From positions 1,736,001 to 1,800,000 of the forward strand of contig CAWIXB010000001.1 in NCBI GenBank assembly GCA_963839955.1: a DNA stretch of 64,000 nucleotides, in the 5' to 3' direction. This document shows positions 8,738-18,487 of the stretch, in pieces (within the stretch, counting starts at the first letter, position 1; each line of letters starts with the position of its first letter). The position numbers and the translations under genes were made by a program. This DNA is from CAWIXB01 sp963839955 (lineage in GTDB: Bacteria > Actinomycetota > Actinomycetes > JACCUZ01). Under the pieces are notes generated by a model. It saw nothing but the letters and a program-made list of their open reading frames with translations, searched no databases and had not been told where the DNA came from.

Positions 8738-9796
8738 GTGGCCAGCGAGGCGGAGACGGTCGCGATGCGACGCGCGGTCGCGCTTGCCTCGCTGGGCGGC
8801 CCCGGCACCCGGCCCAACCCCGAGGTGGGCGCGGTCGTCCTCGACGAGGCCGGGCACGTGGTCGGCGAGGGCTGGCACGAACGGGCCGGCGGGCCGCACG
8901 CAGAGATCGTCGCGCTGGCCCAGGCCGGTGGACGCGCACGGGGCGGCACGATCGTGGTGACCCTGGAGCCCTGCAACCACACCGGGCGAACCGGTCCGTG
9001 CGTCGACGCAGTGCTCGCCGCGGACGTGCGCCGGGTGGTCTTCGCCGTGGCCGACCCGACGCCCGTCGCGGGTGGAGGGGCCGAGCGCCTGCGGGCTGCC
9101 GGGCTCGACGTCGAGGGCGGACTGCTCGCCGACGAGGCCGCCGCCGGCAACGAGCGCTGGCTGTTCGCCGTACGCCGTGGCCGTCCGCTCGTGGTCTGGA
9201 AGGTTGCCGCCACGCTCGACGGCCGGGTCGCCGCGGCCGACGGCACGTCGCGCTGGATCTCCGGCCCCGCGTCGCGATCCGACGCCCACCGCCTCCGGGC
9301 CTCCTGCGACACGATCGTCGCCGGCGTCGGGACGGTGCTCGCCGACGACCCGCAGCTGACCGTCCGCGACGACGACGGCGCCACGACCGGCACGCAGCCG
9401 CTGCGCGTGGTCGTCGACTCCGCGGGCCGCACGCCGTCGGACGCGAGGGTGTGCGACGGCTCCGCCGAGACCTGGGTCGCCACGGCGGCCGAGGTCGGCC
9501 GCGACCCGGGCGGCCGGGTCGACCTCACCGCCCTGCTCGCGGCCCTGCACGAGCGTGACCGCCAGTCGGTGCTGCTCGAGGGTGGGCCGACCCTGGCGGG
9601 AGCGTTCCTGCGCCAGGGTCTCGTCGACCGGGTGGTGGCCTATCTCGCGCCGACCCTGCTCGGTGCCGGCGTCCCCGCCCTGGCGGGCACGGGCATCGAG
9701 ACCCTCGCCGACGCCGTCGGGCTCGAGGTCGAGGACGTGACCCGCCTGGGACCAGACATCCGGGTCAGCGCCCGCCCTGTCCGAGAGGAGAGCTGA
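8738..9796 (+). CDS. ribD: Bifunctional riboflavin biosynthesis deaminase/reductase RibD
   Basis: Carries out the second and third steps of riboflavin synthesis: deamination of the pyrimidine, then NADPH reduction of the ribosyl group. The start is the GTG at 8738, with GAGGGAG eight bases upstream; the frame is open further up but runs into the riboswitch. The product has 352 residues. The deaminase zinc site is His54 in HAEIVAL with Cys79 and Cys88 in PCNHTGRTGPC. The reductase half contains DDPQLTVR and LLEGGPTLAGAF. First gene under the FMN riboswitch. Confidence 0.95.
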   Translation: MASEAETVAMRRAVALASLGGPGTRPNPEVGAVVLDEAGHVVGEGWHERAGGPHAEIVALAQAGGRARGGTIVVTLEPCNHTGRTGPCVDAVLAADVRRVVFAVADPTPVAGGGAERLRAAGLDVEGGLLADEAAAGNERWLFAVRRGRPLVVWKVAATLDGRVAAADGTSRWISGPASRSDAHRLRASCDTIVAGVGTVLADDPQLTVRDDDGATTGTQPLRVVVDSAGRTPSDARVCDGSAETWVATAAEVGRDPGGRVDLTALLAALHERDRQSVLLEGGPTLAGAFLRQGLVDRVVAYLAPTLLGAGVPALAGTGIETLADAVGLEVEDVTRLGPDIRVSARPVREES

Positions 9797-9797
9797 G

Positions 9798-10400
9798 ATG
9801 TTCACCGGCATCGTCGAGGAGCTGGGGGAGGTGACGGCGGTCGATGACCGCGGGGACAGTGTCCGGCTCGTCGTCCGCGGCCCGCTGGTGACCTCGGACG
9901 CCGTCCACGGCACGTCCATCGCCGTGAACGGCGTATGCCTCACCGTGGTCGACATGGCCGACGGGACGTTCGGGGCCGACGTGATGCGCGAGACGCTGGA
10001 CCGAAGCGTGCTCGGCTCGCTCGCCGTCGGGTCACCGGTCAACCTCGAGCGGCCGATGCGCCTCGACGGTCGTCTCGGCGGCCATCTGGTGCAGGGACAC
10101 GTCGACGGCACGGCCACCATCGTCGGGCGCGAGCACTCCCCGCACTGGGACCTGGTCCGCATCACGCTGCCCGCCGGGCTCGCCCGCTACGTCGTGCACA
10201 AGGGCTCGATCACCGTCGACGGGGTGTCGCTGACCGTGAGCGCACTCGACGACGAGACGTTCTCCGTCAGCCTGATCCCGACCACGCTGGCCGTGACGAC
10301 ACTGGGCCGCAAGGTGGTGGGCGACCCGGTCAACCTCGAGGTGGACGTCGTCGCGAAGTACGTCGAGCGGCTCGTCGCCGCGAAGGAGGCGACCGGCTGA
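9798..10400 (+). CDS. ribE: Riboflavin synthase (alpha chain)
   Basis: Dismutates two 6,7-dimethyl-8-ribityllumazine molecules to riboflavin. The 200-residue protein has two repeated lumazine-binding barrels, each with its motif: MFTGIVEELG and NGVCLTV in the first, GHLVQGHVDG and VDGVSLTVS in the second. The ATG lies one base after the ribD stop, with GAGAGGAG as ribosome-binding site. The next gene overlaps its stop by one base. Confidence 0.95.
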   Translation: MFTGIVEELGEVTAVDDRGDSVRLVVRGPLVTSDAVHGTSIAVNGVCLTVVDMADGTFGADVMRETLDRSVLGSLAVGSPVNLERPMRLDGRLGGHLVQGHVDGTATIVGREHSPHWDLVRITLPAGLARYVVHKGSITVDGVSLTVSALDDETFSVSLIPTTLAVTTLGRKVVGDPVNLEVDVVAKYVERLVAAKEATG

Positions 10401-11085
10401 TGAGTGGATTGCGTTGGCTGTTCGAGGCCGAGATCGCGATCGGCGACCAGCACATCCTCTGGCGCGAGGTGATCGGCAACCTGTTCGGTCTGCTGTCGGC
10501 GCTGGGCGGGATGCGCCGGCGGGTCTGGGCCTGGCCGGTCGGCATCCTCGGCAACCTGCTGCTGTTCACCGTCTTCCTCGGCGCCACCTTCGACACGCCC
10601 CAGGACAAGACGCTCTGGGGACAGGCCGGGCGCCAGATCTTCTTCATCGCGGTCTCGCTGTGGGGCTGGTGGCGCTGGCATGCCGCAAGCGCTCGCGGCG
10701 GTGCCGGCGACGGCGGCGCCATCACGCCGCGGTGGGCGACCTGGGGAGAGCGGTTGCAGCTGGTGGTTCTCTACGCGGTCGGCACCGCGTTCTTCTGGTG
10801 GCTGTTCGGCATCATCGGCTCCTACGGCCGGTTCACCGAGGCCTGGATCCTCACCGGCTCGATCCTGGCGACCTACGGCATGGCCCGCGGCTGGGTCGAG
10901 TTCTGGCTGATCTGGATCGCGGTCGACGCCGTGGGGGTGCCGACGCTGGTCAACGCCGGCTTCTACCCGTCGGCGGTGCTCTACGGGTTCTACGGCGTCT
11001 TCTGCATGGTGGGGTTCGTCGTGTGGATCCGGTCGCGGCAGCCGACGGCCGACGACCCGAGCTCCTCCTCGGTGGACGCCGCGGC

Positions 11086-11089
<4 letters not shown>
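10400..11089 (+). CDS. ribM: PnuC-family transporter, probable riboflavin importer (RibM/PnuX)
   Basis: 229-residue membrane protein of the PnuC/NMN transporter family with about seven hydrophobic segments. Recognisable features are the N-terminal NLFGLLSALGGMRRRVWAWP, the WGWWRW motif after the second or third segment, and a C-terminal YGFYGVFCMVGFVVWI segment. PnuC proteins placed under an FMN riboswitch in actinobacteria are known as riboflavin importers (RibM/PnuX). Here the gene sits inside the operon between ribE and ribBA with overlapping ends, so riboflavin is the likely substrate. The acidic and Ser-rich tail is cytoplasmic and probably dispensable. Confidence 0.85.
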
Positions 11090-12341
<1,252 letters not shown>

Positions 12342-12345
<4 letters not shown>

Positions 12346-12833
12346 CCGGAACGGGCGCGCCGCGCGGGGACGTCGCGGGCGGCGAGGCGATGCGCGTCGG
12401 GGTCGTCGCCGCCCGCTGGCACGACCAGGTCATGACCGGCCTGCTCGACGGCGCACTGGGTGCGCTCGCCCGGTGCGGCGTGCGGGAGCCCACCGTCGTC
12501 CGGGTCCCGGGCTCCTTCGAGCTCCCGGTCGTCGCCCTGCGGCTGGCCAGCACCGGGTATGACGCGGTCGTGGCGCTCGGTGTGGTGATCCGTGGCGGAA
12601 CCCCGCACTTCGACTACGTGTGCCAGGCGGCCACCGATGGTCTGGTTCAAGTCAGCGTGGCGACAGGTGTGCCGGTCGGCTTCGGGCTGCTCACCTGCGA
12701 CGACGAGGAGCAGGCCCTGGCCCGTGCCGGCCTGCCCGGCTCGACCGAGGACAAGGGTGGCGACGCAGCGCTCGCCGCGCTTGCCACCGCCGTGACGCTC
12801 GGCGACCTGCGCTACGGCCGCGGCCCGGGCTGA
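12342..12833 (+). CDS. ribH: 6,7-dimethyl-8-ribityllumazine synthase
   Basis: Condenses the two branches of riboflavin synthesis. 163 residues. Family motifs: GVVAARWHDQVMTGLLDGAL, PGSFELPVVALRLA, and GVVIRGGTPHFDYVC, where the catalytic His lies in the last motif. The usual C-terminal GNKG segment appears as TEDKGGDAALAAL. The ATG overlaps the ribBA stop (ATGA). Last gene of the riboflavin operon; hisE follows behind its own -10 box. Confidence 0.95.
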
Positions 12834-12843
12834 GGGCCTCTGC

Positions 12844-12849
12844 GAGACT
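12844..12849 (+). promoter_or_regulatory. -10 box (GAGACT) of hisE, leaderless
   Basis: GAGACT ends seven bases before the hisE GTG in the 23-base gap after ribH. The spacing matches the other leaderless genes here. The first base departs from TANNNT, so the box may be weak. Confidence 0.3.
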
Positions 12850-12856
12850 CGTCGGC

Positions 12857-13120
12857 GTGAAGACGTTCGACACCCTCTTCGCTGAGCTCAGCGACAAGGC
12901 CCGCGACCGCCCGCCGGGCTCCGGCACCGTCGCGGCGCTGGACGCCGGCGTACACACGATCGGCAAGAAGGTCGTCGAGGAGGCAGCCGAGGTGTGGATG
13001 GCCGCCGAGCACGAGACCCCTGAGCGGGCGGCGGAGGAGATCTCCCAGCTGCTCTACCACGTCCAGGTGCTCATGCTGGCCCGCGGCGTCACCCTCGACG
13101 ACGTCTACGCTCGTCTCTGA
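12857..13120 (+). CDS. hisE: Phosphoribosyl-ATP pyrophosphatase
   Basis: Second step of histidine synthesis: hydrolyses phosphoribosyl-ATP to phosphoribosyl-AMP. The 87-residue all-alpha MazG-like protein carries GKKVVEEAAEVWMAAEHE, whose acidic residues bind Mg, and ISQLLYHVQVLMLARG. The GTG at 12857 is the only sensible start. It stands alone as HisE, not fused to HisI, and precedes hisG, the usual actinobacterial arrangement. Confidence 0.95.
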   Translation: MKTFDTLFAELSDKARDRPPGSGTVAALDAGVHTIGKKVVEEAAEVWMAAEHETPERAAEEISQLLYHVQVLMLARGVTLDDVYARL

Positions 13121-13156
13121 CACCTCTCCTGCCGAGCCCTGAGGAAGGTCCGCCCC

Positions 13157-14002
13157 GTGCTGCGAGTCGCTGTGCCCAACAAGGGCCTGCTGGCCGAGTC
13201 GGCTGCCGAGATGCTGCGGGAGTCGGGCTACCGCCAGCGCAGCGACGTCCGCGAGCTCGTGCTGCACGACCCCGACAGCGACACCGAGTTCTTCTACCTG
13301 CGCCCGCGCGACATCGCGGTCTACGTGGGCACGGGCGAGCTCGATGTGGGCATCACGGGGCGCGACCTGCTGCTCGACAGCGGCGCCGCCGCCGAGGAGG
13401 TGCTCCAGCTGGGCTTCGGCGAGTCGACGTTCCGCTTCGCCGCCCGGCCGGGCTCCGCGACGAGCGTGCAGGACTTCGCCGGCAAGCGGGTGGCGACGTC
13501 GTACGGCGGGCTCGTGTCCAAGTACTTCGCCGACCACGGGGTCGACGCCGAGGTGATCCGCCTCGACGGCGCGGTGGAGACCGCCGTACGTCTCGGTGTC
13601 GCCGACGTCATCGCCGACGTCGTGTCGACCGGCACCACGCTTCGCCAGGCCGGTCTGGAGATCGTGGGGGAGCCGATCCTCGAGTCGGAGGCAGTGCTCG
13701 TGCGGCGGACCGGCGCGCCGGCGTCACCCGCGCTCGACCAGCTCACCCGGCGCATGCAGGGCGTCATCATCGCCCGCCGCTACGTCCTGATGGACTACGA
13801 CATCCGCGTGGAGCTGGTCGAGCAGGCGGTGCAGCTCACCCCCGGCATCGAGTCGCCGACCGTGTCGCCGCTGCACGACCGCGGCTGGGTCGCGGTGCGG
13901 GCGATGGTGCCGCGCGCGGACACCAACCGGGTCATGGACGACCTCTGGGAGATCGGCGCCCGGGGCATCCTCGTCACGGACATCCACGCCTGCCGGCTGT
14001 GA
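13157..14002 (+). CDS. hisG: ATP phosphoribosyltransferase, long form
   Basis: First, committed step of histidine synthesis: joins ATP to PRPP. The 281-residue length is that of the long form, with a C-terminal ACT-like domain that binds histidine for feedback control. Visible motifs are VAVPNKGLLAESA at the N-terminus and the PRPP-binding DVVSTGTTLRQAGLEI. GAGGAAGG lies 11 bases upstream of the GTG start. Its stop overlaps the next gene. Confidence 0.96.
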   Translation: MLRVAVPNKGLLAESAAEMLRESGYRQRSDVRELVLHDPDSDTEFFYLRPRDIAVYVGTGELDVGITGRDLLLDSGAAAEEVLQLGFGESTFRFAARPGSATSVQDFAGKRVATSYGGLVSKYFADHGVDAEVIRLDGAVETAVRLGVADVIADVVSTGTTLRQAGLEIVGEPILESEAVLVRRTGAPASPALDQLTRRMQGVIIARRYVLMDYDIRVELVEQAVQLTPGIESPTVSPLHDRGWVAVRAMVPRADTNRVMDDLWEIGARGILVTDIHACRL

Positions 14003-14451
14003 CCGGCACTGGCGCACCGGGCCGGATCGTGCTGCGGCCCCGTCGGGGCCGGTTCGTGGTCTACGTCTGCGCGGTCGCCGTGCTCGCCGTGCTGGGCGGG
14101 ATCGCCGTCGCCCTCCCCTCGGAGACCTGGGGCTTGTCGTCCAGGGTCGGGCTGGCGCTGGTGGCGGTGGTGACCGCGGCGTTCCTGCACCGTCTCGCCT
14201 CGGTGCGCGTCGAGGCGGACGACGACGGCGTGCGGGTCGTCAACATCCTCACGTCGCGCCGGCTCGCCTGGGCCGAGGTCGTGGGCGTGCGCCTGGTCGC
14301 CGACGACCCGTGGATGATGCTCGACCTCTCCGACGGCACGGCCATGGCGGCGATGGGCGTGCAGAAGGCCGACGGCGACCGGGCTCGCCGCCAAGCCAAG
14401 GCGTTTGCCCGGATGGTCGTCGAACGCACGCAGACCCCCCGCGAGGGCTGA
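13999..14451 (+). CDS. Small membrane protein with bacterial PH domain
   Basis: 150 residues: two hydrophobic segments (about residues 20-40 and 50-65), then a cytoplasmic domain with VEADDDGVRVVNILTSRRLAWAEV, the pattern of the bacterial PH domain family often seen next to hisG or ribH in actinobacteria. The GTG at 13999 overlaps the hisG stop by four bases, so it is translated with the histidine genes. Function unknown; a role in histidine synthesis is not implied. Confidence 0.75.
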   Translation: MTGTGAPGRIVLRPRRGRFVVYVCAVAVLAVLGGIAVALPSETWGLSSRVGLALVAVVTAAFLHRLASVRVEADDDGVRVVNILTSRRLAWAEVVGVRLVADDPWMMLDLSDGTAMAAMGVQKADGDRARRQAKAFARMVVERTQTPREG

Positions 14452-14480
14452 CCCTGCCCGGGTCGGGGCCACCGGCGCCG

Positions 14481-14486
14481 TACGCT
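14481..14486 (+). promoter_or_regulatory. -10 box (TACGCT) of the MoxR-type ATPase gene, leaderless
   Basis: TACGCT ends six bases before the GTG at 14493. It is the likely promoter of the MoxR-CoxE-XdhC operon. Confidence 0.45.
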
Positions 14487-14492
14487 CGACCC

Positions 14493-15368
14493 GTGACCGA
14501 CGTAACGTCGCCCGTCCACCTCGCCGAGCGCCTCGACGTGCAGGGCTACCTGGCCGACGAGGGCGTCTCGACCGCGGCCTACCTCGCGCTGACGATGGGC
14601 CGGCCGCTGTTCTGCGAAGGCGACGCCGGTGTCGGCAAGACGGCGCTCGCGGCGGCCATGGCCGGCGTGCTCGACGCACCGCTGATCCGGTTGCAGTGCT
14701 ACGAGGGGCTCGACGCGGCGCAGGCGCTCTACGACTGGGACTTCCCACGCCAGCTGCTGCACCTGCGCGCCGCCGAGGCTGCCGGGGTGACCGACGCGGG
14801 ACGGCTCGAGGCCGAGCTGTACGACCGTCGCTTCCTCGTGGCACGCCCCTTGCTGCAGGCGCTGGAGACGACCCCGAGCGTGCTCCTGGTCGACGAGGTC
14901 GACCGTGCCGACGACGAGTTCGAGGCGTTCCTGCTGGAGGTGCTGAGCGACTGGACGATCTCGGTGCCCGAGCTCGGCACCATCCGTGCGGAGACGCCGC
15001 CGTTCGTCGTGGTCACCAGCAACCGAACCCGGGAGGTGCACGACGCGTTGAAGCGACGGTGCCTCTACCACTGGCTGGAGCACCCGGGCTTCGCGCGCGA
15101 AGTGGCGATCATCCGCCGGCGGCTCCCCGACGTCACCGAGGCGCTCGCGGCCGGTGTCGCCCGCGTAGCCGCCGCCGCGCGCAGCGAGGACCTGCTCAAG
15201 CCGCCCGGCGTGGCCGAGTCGCTCGACTGGGCCGAGGCCATGCTCGCCCTCGGCGCGCGCGACCTCGACCTCGACCGGGCTGCCGCCAGCCTCGGCGCGT
15301 TCCTGAAGTACCGGGAGGACCAGGAGCGCGTCACCGGGCGACTGGCCGAGTGGGCGGCGACGGGATGA
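14493..15368 (+). CDS. MoxR-type AAA ATPase (CoxD-like)
   Basis: 291-residue AAA+ ATPase. Walker A is CEGDAGVGKT (residues 41-50), Walker B is VLLVDEVDRADDEFEAFLLE, and sensor 1 is FVVVTSNRTREVHDALKRRC. Together with the following VWA protein it forms the MoxR-VWA chaperone pair. Next to a molybdenum hydroxylase such pairs (CoxD/CoxE in carboxydotrophs) take part in maturing the active site. Start is the GTG behind the -10 box. The gene overlaps the VWA gene by four bases. Confidence 0.88.
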   Translation: MTDVTSPVHLAERLDVQGYLADEGVSTAAYLALTMGRPLFCEGDAGVGKTALAAAMAGVLDAPLIRLQCYEGLDAAQALYDWDFPRQLLHLRAAEAAGVTDAGRLEAELYDRRFLVARPLLQALETTPSVLLVDEVDRADDEFEAFLLEVLSDWTISVPELGTIRAETPPFVVVTSNRTREVHDALKRRCLYHWLEHPGFAREVAIIRRRLPDVTEALAAGVARVAAAARSEDLLKPPGVAESLDWAEAMLALGARDLDLDRAAASLGAFLKYREDQERVTGRLAEWAATG

Positions 15369-16489
15369 ATGCGCCGCAGGTGGACGACGTCACCGCGACG
15401 TTCGTCGGCTTCGCGCGCACGCTGCGGGCCGCCGGGGTCGCCGCAGGCCCCGACCGGCTGCACACGGCCGTCGCTGCAGCGGCGGGCCTCGACGTCACGA
15501 GACAGCGCGACGTCTACTGGGCCGGCCGCCTGACGCTGTGCGCGGGCCCCGACGACATCGAGCGCTACGACCGGGCGTTCGCGGCGTATTTCGGCGGGGA
15601 GGAGGCGCCGCCGCTGCGCACCATGCCGCCCGTGGAGGTGGTGCGCGCGGTCGCGGTGCCGGGGGCGGAGAACGTCCGCGATGCCGCCGCCGACGACACG
15701 GCCAAGCCCGTTGCAACCGCGAACGAGACGGAGATCCTGCGCCACCGCGACCTCGCAGTCCTCACCCGGGCGGAGCGCGAGATCGTGGCTGGGCTGATCG
15801 CGGCGATCGACCCGCTCGGCCCCCTGCGCATCTCGCGACGCCATCGGCCGGCCCGGGCCGGTGCGGTCGACCCGCGGCGTACGGTGCGCGCCATGCTGCG
15901 CCGCGGCGGGGAGCCGGTGCGCCTCGAGCGGCGGGCGAAACGGCCGCGGCCCCGGCGGCTCGTCATGGTGGTGGACGTCAGCGGCTCGATGCAGCCCTAC
16001 GCCGACGCGATGCTGCGCTTCGCCCATGCCGCGGCGCGCCGCCGGCGGGGCACGGAGGTGTTCACCGTCGGGACGCGCCTGACCCGCGTGACCCGGGAGA
16101 TCGCGGGGCGCGACCCGTCCGCCGCGCTGTCCGCGGTGGCGGACGCGGTGCCGGACTGGAGCGGGGGCACCCGACTCGGTGAGCTGCTCAAGGCGTTCCT
16201 CGACCGGTGGGGACAGCGGGGGGTGGCGCGGGGCGCGGTGGTCGTCGTGGCCTCGGACGGGTGGGAGCGCGGCGACGCGACGCTGCTGGGGGAGCAGATG
16301 ACGCGGCTGCACCGGCTGGCCTACCGGGTCGTGTGGGCGAACCCGCATCACGGCAAGCCCGGCTACGCGCCGGTGACCGCCGGGATGGCTGCGGCGCTCC
16401 CGCACGTTGACGCGTTCGTGGACGGACACTCGGTCGCCGCGCTGGAGCGGCTCGCGCGCGTCGTGTCGGCGGGTGTCACCGTTGCGTGA
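15365..16489 (+). CDS. VWA-domain protein of the CoxE family
   Basis: 374 residues. The C-terminal half is a von Willebrand A domain with the metal-dependent adhesion site DVSGSM at residues 204-209 and the later conserved GGTRLGELL and DGWERGD. The N-terminal half is helical and charged. It works as partner of the MoxR ATPase encoded just before, in maturation of the molybdenum hydroxylase. The ATG at 15365 overlaps the previous stop. Its 3' end overlaps the start of xdhC. Confidence 0.85.
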   Translation: MNAPQVDDVTATFVGFARTLRAAGVAAGPDRLHTAVAAAAGLDVTRQRDVYWAGRLTLCAGPDDIERYDRAFAAYFGGEEAPPLRTMPPVEVVRAVAVPGAENVRDAAADDTAKPVATANETEILRHRDLAVLTRAEREIVAGLIAAIDPLGPLRISRRHRPARAGAVDPRRTVRAMLRRGGEPVRLERRAKRPRPRRLVMVVDVSGSMQPYADAMLRFAHAAARRRRGTEVFTVGTRLTRVTREIAGRDPSAALSAVADAVPDWSGGTRLGELLKAFLDRWGQRGVARGAVVVVASDGWERGDATLLGEQMTRLHRLAYRVVWANPHHGKPGYAPVTAGMAAALPHVDAFVDGHSVAALERLARVVSAGVTVA

Positions 16490-17603
16490 CGTCGTCGACC
16501 AGGTGACTGGCTGGTACGCCGACGGCGACCGCTTCGCGCTCGCGACGGTAGCCAACACCTGGTTGAGCGCCCCTCGGCAGCCCGGCGCGGCGATGGCGGT
16601 CGCCGGGTCCGGCGACCCCGTCGGCAGCGTGTCGGGCGGCTGCGTCGAAGGTGCGGTCTACGAGCTCGCCCAGGAGGTCCTCAGCACCGGCGAGCCCGTG
16701 CTGCAGCGCTACGGCGTCAGCGACGACGACGCGTTCGCGGTCGGGCTGACGTGTGGCGGGATCATCGACATCTTCGTCGAGGCGGTCGACGCGACGACCT
16801 ATCCGGAGCTGCCCGAGGTCGTCGCCTCGCTGCATGCCCACGAGCCCGTGGCGGTCGCGACAGTCATCGACGGGCCCGGCCGGGTGGGAGCGCACCTCGC
16901 GGTGTGGCCCGACCGGTCGGCCGGGGCGCTCGGGTCCACGCGTCTCGACGACGCGGTGGCGGACGACGTACGCGGGATGCTCGACCACGGCCGCACCGGC
17001 GTACTGCGCATCGGCCCGGACGGCGAGCGGCGCCAGGACGAGCTCAGCGTCTTCGTGCAGTCCTTCGCGCCGCCGCCGCGGATGCTGGTCTTCGGCGCCA
17101 TCGACTTCGCAGCTGCCGTCGCCCGGGTCGGGAAGTTCCTCGGCTACCACGTCACGGTGTGCGACGCGCGCGGCGTGTTCACGACGCCGAAGCGTTTCCC
17201 GGAGGCCGACGAGGTCGTCGTCGAGTGGCCCCACCGCTACCTCGCGTCGACGCAGGTCGACTCGCGCACGGTGATCTGTGTGCTGACCCACGACCCGAAG
17301 TTCGACGTGCCCCTGCTCGAGGTGGCGCTGCAGACCAACGCGGCCTACATCGGGGCGATGGGCAGCCGGCGTACCCACGCCGACCGCCTCGCCCGGCTCC
17401 GCGAGGAGGGCGTGAGCGACGAGTCGCTGGCTCGCATCGCGTCGCCGATCGGGCTCGACATCGGTGCGCGCACGCCCGAGGAGACGGCCGTGTCGATCGC
17501 CGCCGAGATCGTCTCCCAGCGCTGGGGCGGCACCGGCACCCGCCTGGCGCACACCGACGGCCCCATCCACAAACCCACCACCACCCCCAACCCCCCGCGG
17601 TGA
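16473..17603 (+). CDS. xdhC: XdhC/CoxI-family molybdenum cofactor insertion protein
   Basis: 376 residues with two domains. The N-terminal XdhC_CoxI domain has the conserved SGGCVEGAV motif (Cys57), implicated in handling sulfurated molybdenum cofactor. The C-terminal Rossmann domain shows LVFGAIDFAAAVARVGKFLG and MGSRRTHADRLARLREEGV. XdhC proteins bind molybdenum cofactor, promote its sulfuration and deliver it to xanthine dehydrogenase-type enzymes. The GTG at 16473 (overlap of 17 bases) is preferred; a TTG at 16482 is possible. Its stop codon lies inside the first copy of a 26-bp repeat. Confidence 0.9.
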   Translation: MSPLRDVVDQVTGWYADGDRFALATVANTWLSAPRQPGAAMAVAGSGDPVGSVSGGCVEGAVYELAQEVLSTGEPVLQRYGVSDDDAFAVGLTCGGIIDIFVEAVDATTYPELPEVVASLHAHEPVAVATVIDGPGRVGAHLAVWPDRSAGALGSTRLDDAVADDVRGMLDHGRTGVLRIGPDGERRQDELSVFVQSFAPPPRMLVFGAIDFAAAVARVGKFLGYHVTVCDARGVFTTPKRFPEADEVVVEWPHRYLASTQVDSRTVICVLTHDPKFDVPLLEVALQTNAAYIGAMGSRRTHADRLARLREEGVSDESLARIASPIGLDIGARTPEETAVSIAAEIVSQRWGGTGTRLAHTDGPIHKPTTTPNPPR

Positions 17604-17681
17604 TCATGCAGTTGTGCAGGTCGCTCGGAAACCCGCAGGTCAGCCCCCCACACTTCCGCGGTGATCATGCAGTTGTGCAGG
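17595..17681 (+). repeat. Repeat element A1: two 26-bp copies 61 bp apart
   Basis: The 26-bp sequence starting CCGCGGTGATCATGCAGTTG and ending TGCAGG is present exactly at 17595-17620 and 17656-17681. Between them lies TCGCTCGGAAACCCGCAGGT. The whole 87-bp unit returns inverted at 18318-18402, so mobA is framed by inverted copies. The first copy contains the xdhC stop codon. No coding potential beyond that; it may act as a transcript end or as a mobile repeat. Confidence 0.85.
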
Positions 17682-17733
17682 CCGAGGTCGACCGCCGGCT
17701 TGCACCCGCGCGCTCGATCTCCCCGGAACGGAC

Positions 17734-18300
17734 GTGAGCCGGGTCGCCGGCCTGGTGCTGGCGGCGGGGGCAGGCAGTCGGCTCGGTGAGCCGAAGGCCA
17801 CGGTGGTCATCGCCGGCGAGCGGATGGTAGACCGCGCCGTCCGCGTCCTGCGAGAGGGCGGCTGCCTGCCGGTCTACGTCGTGACCGGGGCGGTCGACGT
17901 GACCGTCGACGGGGCTACGACTGTCGCGAACCCGGACTGGCCCACCGGGATGGCGTCCTCGCTGCGTGCGGGCCTGACGGCGCTCGGCCGCGAAGACGAC
18001 GTCGACGTGGTAGTGGTCGCACTGGTCGACCAGCCAGGTGTCGGCGCACCGGTCGTACGCCGGCTGGTGGCGGCGTTCGCCGGACCGGCCACCGTCGCGG
18101 TGGCGACGTACGCGGGCAGCGCGCGCAACCCGGTCCTGTTGGGACGCGACCACTGGACCGAGGCAGCCAGCCTCGCCACCGGCGATGTCGGCGCCCGGCC
18201 GTTTCTCCGCGCCAACGCTGACGTGGTGATCGCCGTGGAATGCGGGGACATCGGCGATCCGGCCGACATCGACACCCCGGACGACCTGGCCTCGTTGTGA
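17734..18300 (+). CDS. MobA/MocA-like nucleotidyltransferase
   Basis: 188 residues with the NTP-transferase signature GLVLAAGAGSRLGEPKA at residues 6-22, then PDWPTGMASSLRAG and VVVALVDQPGV. This family transfers CMP or GMP to molybdopterin; next to xdhC and a xanthine dehydrogenase-type enzyme, CTP-dependent formation of the cytosine dinucleotide cofactor (MocA) is the best guess. The GTG at 17734 has a poor ribosome-binding site. The gene is framed by inverted copies of repeat A, which could mean it arrived or moved as a unit. Confidence 0.85.
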   Translation: MSRVAGLVLAAGAGSRLGEPKATVVIAGERMVDRAVRVLREGGCLPVYVVTGAVDVTVDGATTVANPDWPTGMASSLRAGLTALGREDDVDVVVVALVDQPGVGAPVVRRLVAAFAGPATVAVATYAGSARNPVLLGRDHWTEAASLATGDVGARPFLRANADVVIAVECGDIGDPADIDTPDDLASL

Positions 18301-18317
18301 CCCGCCGGCCGCCCCAG

Positions 18318-18402
18318 CCTGCACAACTGCATGATCACCGCTGAATCGCGTGGGTCTGACCTGCGGGTTTCCGGGCGACCTGCACAACTGCATGATCACC
18401 GT
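18318..18402 (-). repeat. Repeat element A2, inverted copy of A1
   Basis: CCTGCACAACTGCATGATCA followed by CC occurs at 18318-18339 and again at 18379-18400, again 61 bp apart. Read on the minus strand the unit matches A1, including CGGAAACCCGCAGGTCAG in the middle. It lies just after the mobA stop and about 85 bases before the phosphatase gene. Confidence 0.85.
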
Positions 18403-18474
18403 GGAATGGGATGGAATGGCGGGGGCTGACCCGCGGGCGGGCGGGGCGTTCACCAGGATGGTCTCCCTGTTCCC

Positions 18475-18480
18475 TAGGCT
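18475..18480 (+). promoter_or_regulatory. -10 box (TAGGCT) of the PP2C gene, leaderless
   Basis: TAGGCT ends seven bases before the GTG at 18488. This favours GTG 18488 over the ATG at 18458 as the start of the phosphatase. Confidence 0.5.
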
Positions 18481-18487
18481 GGTCGGC

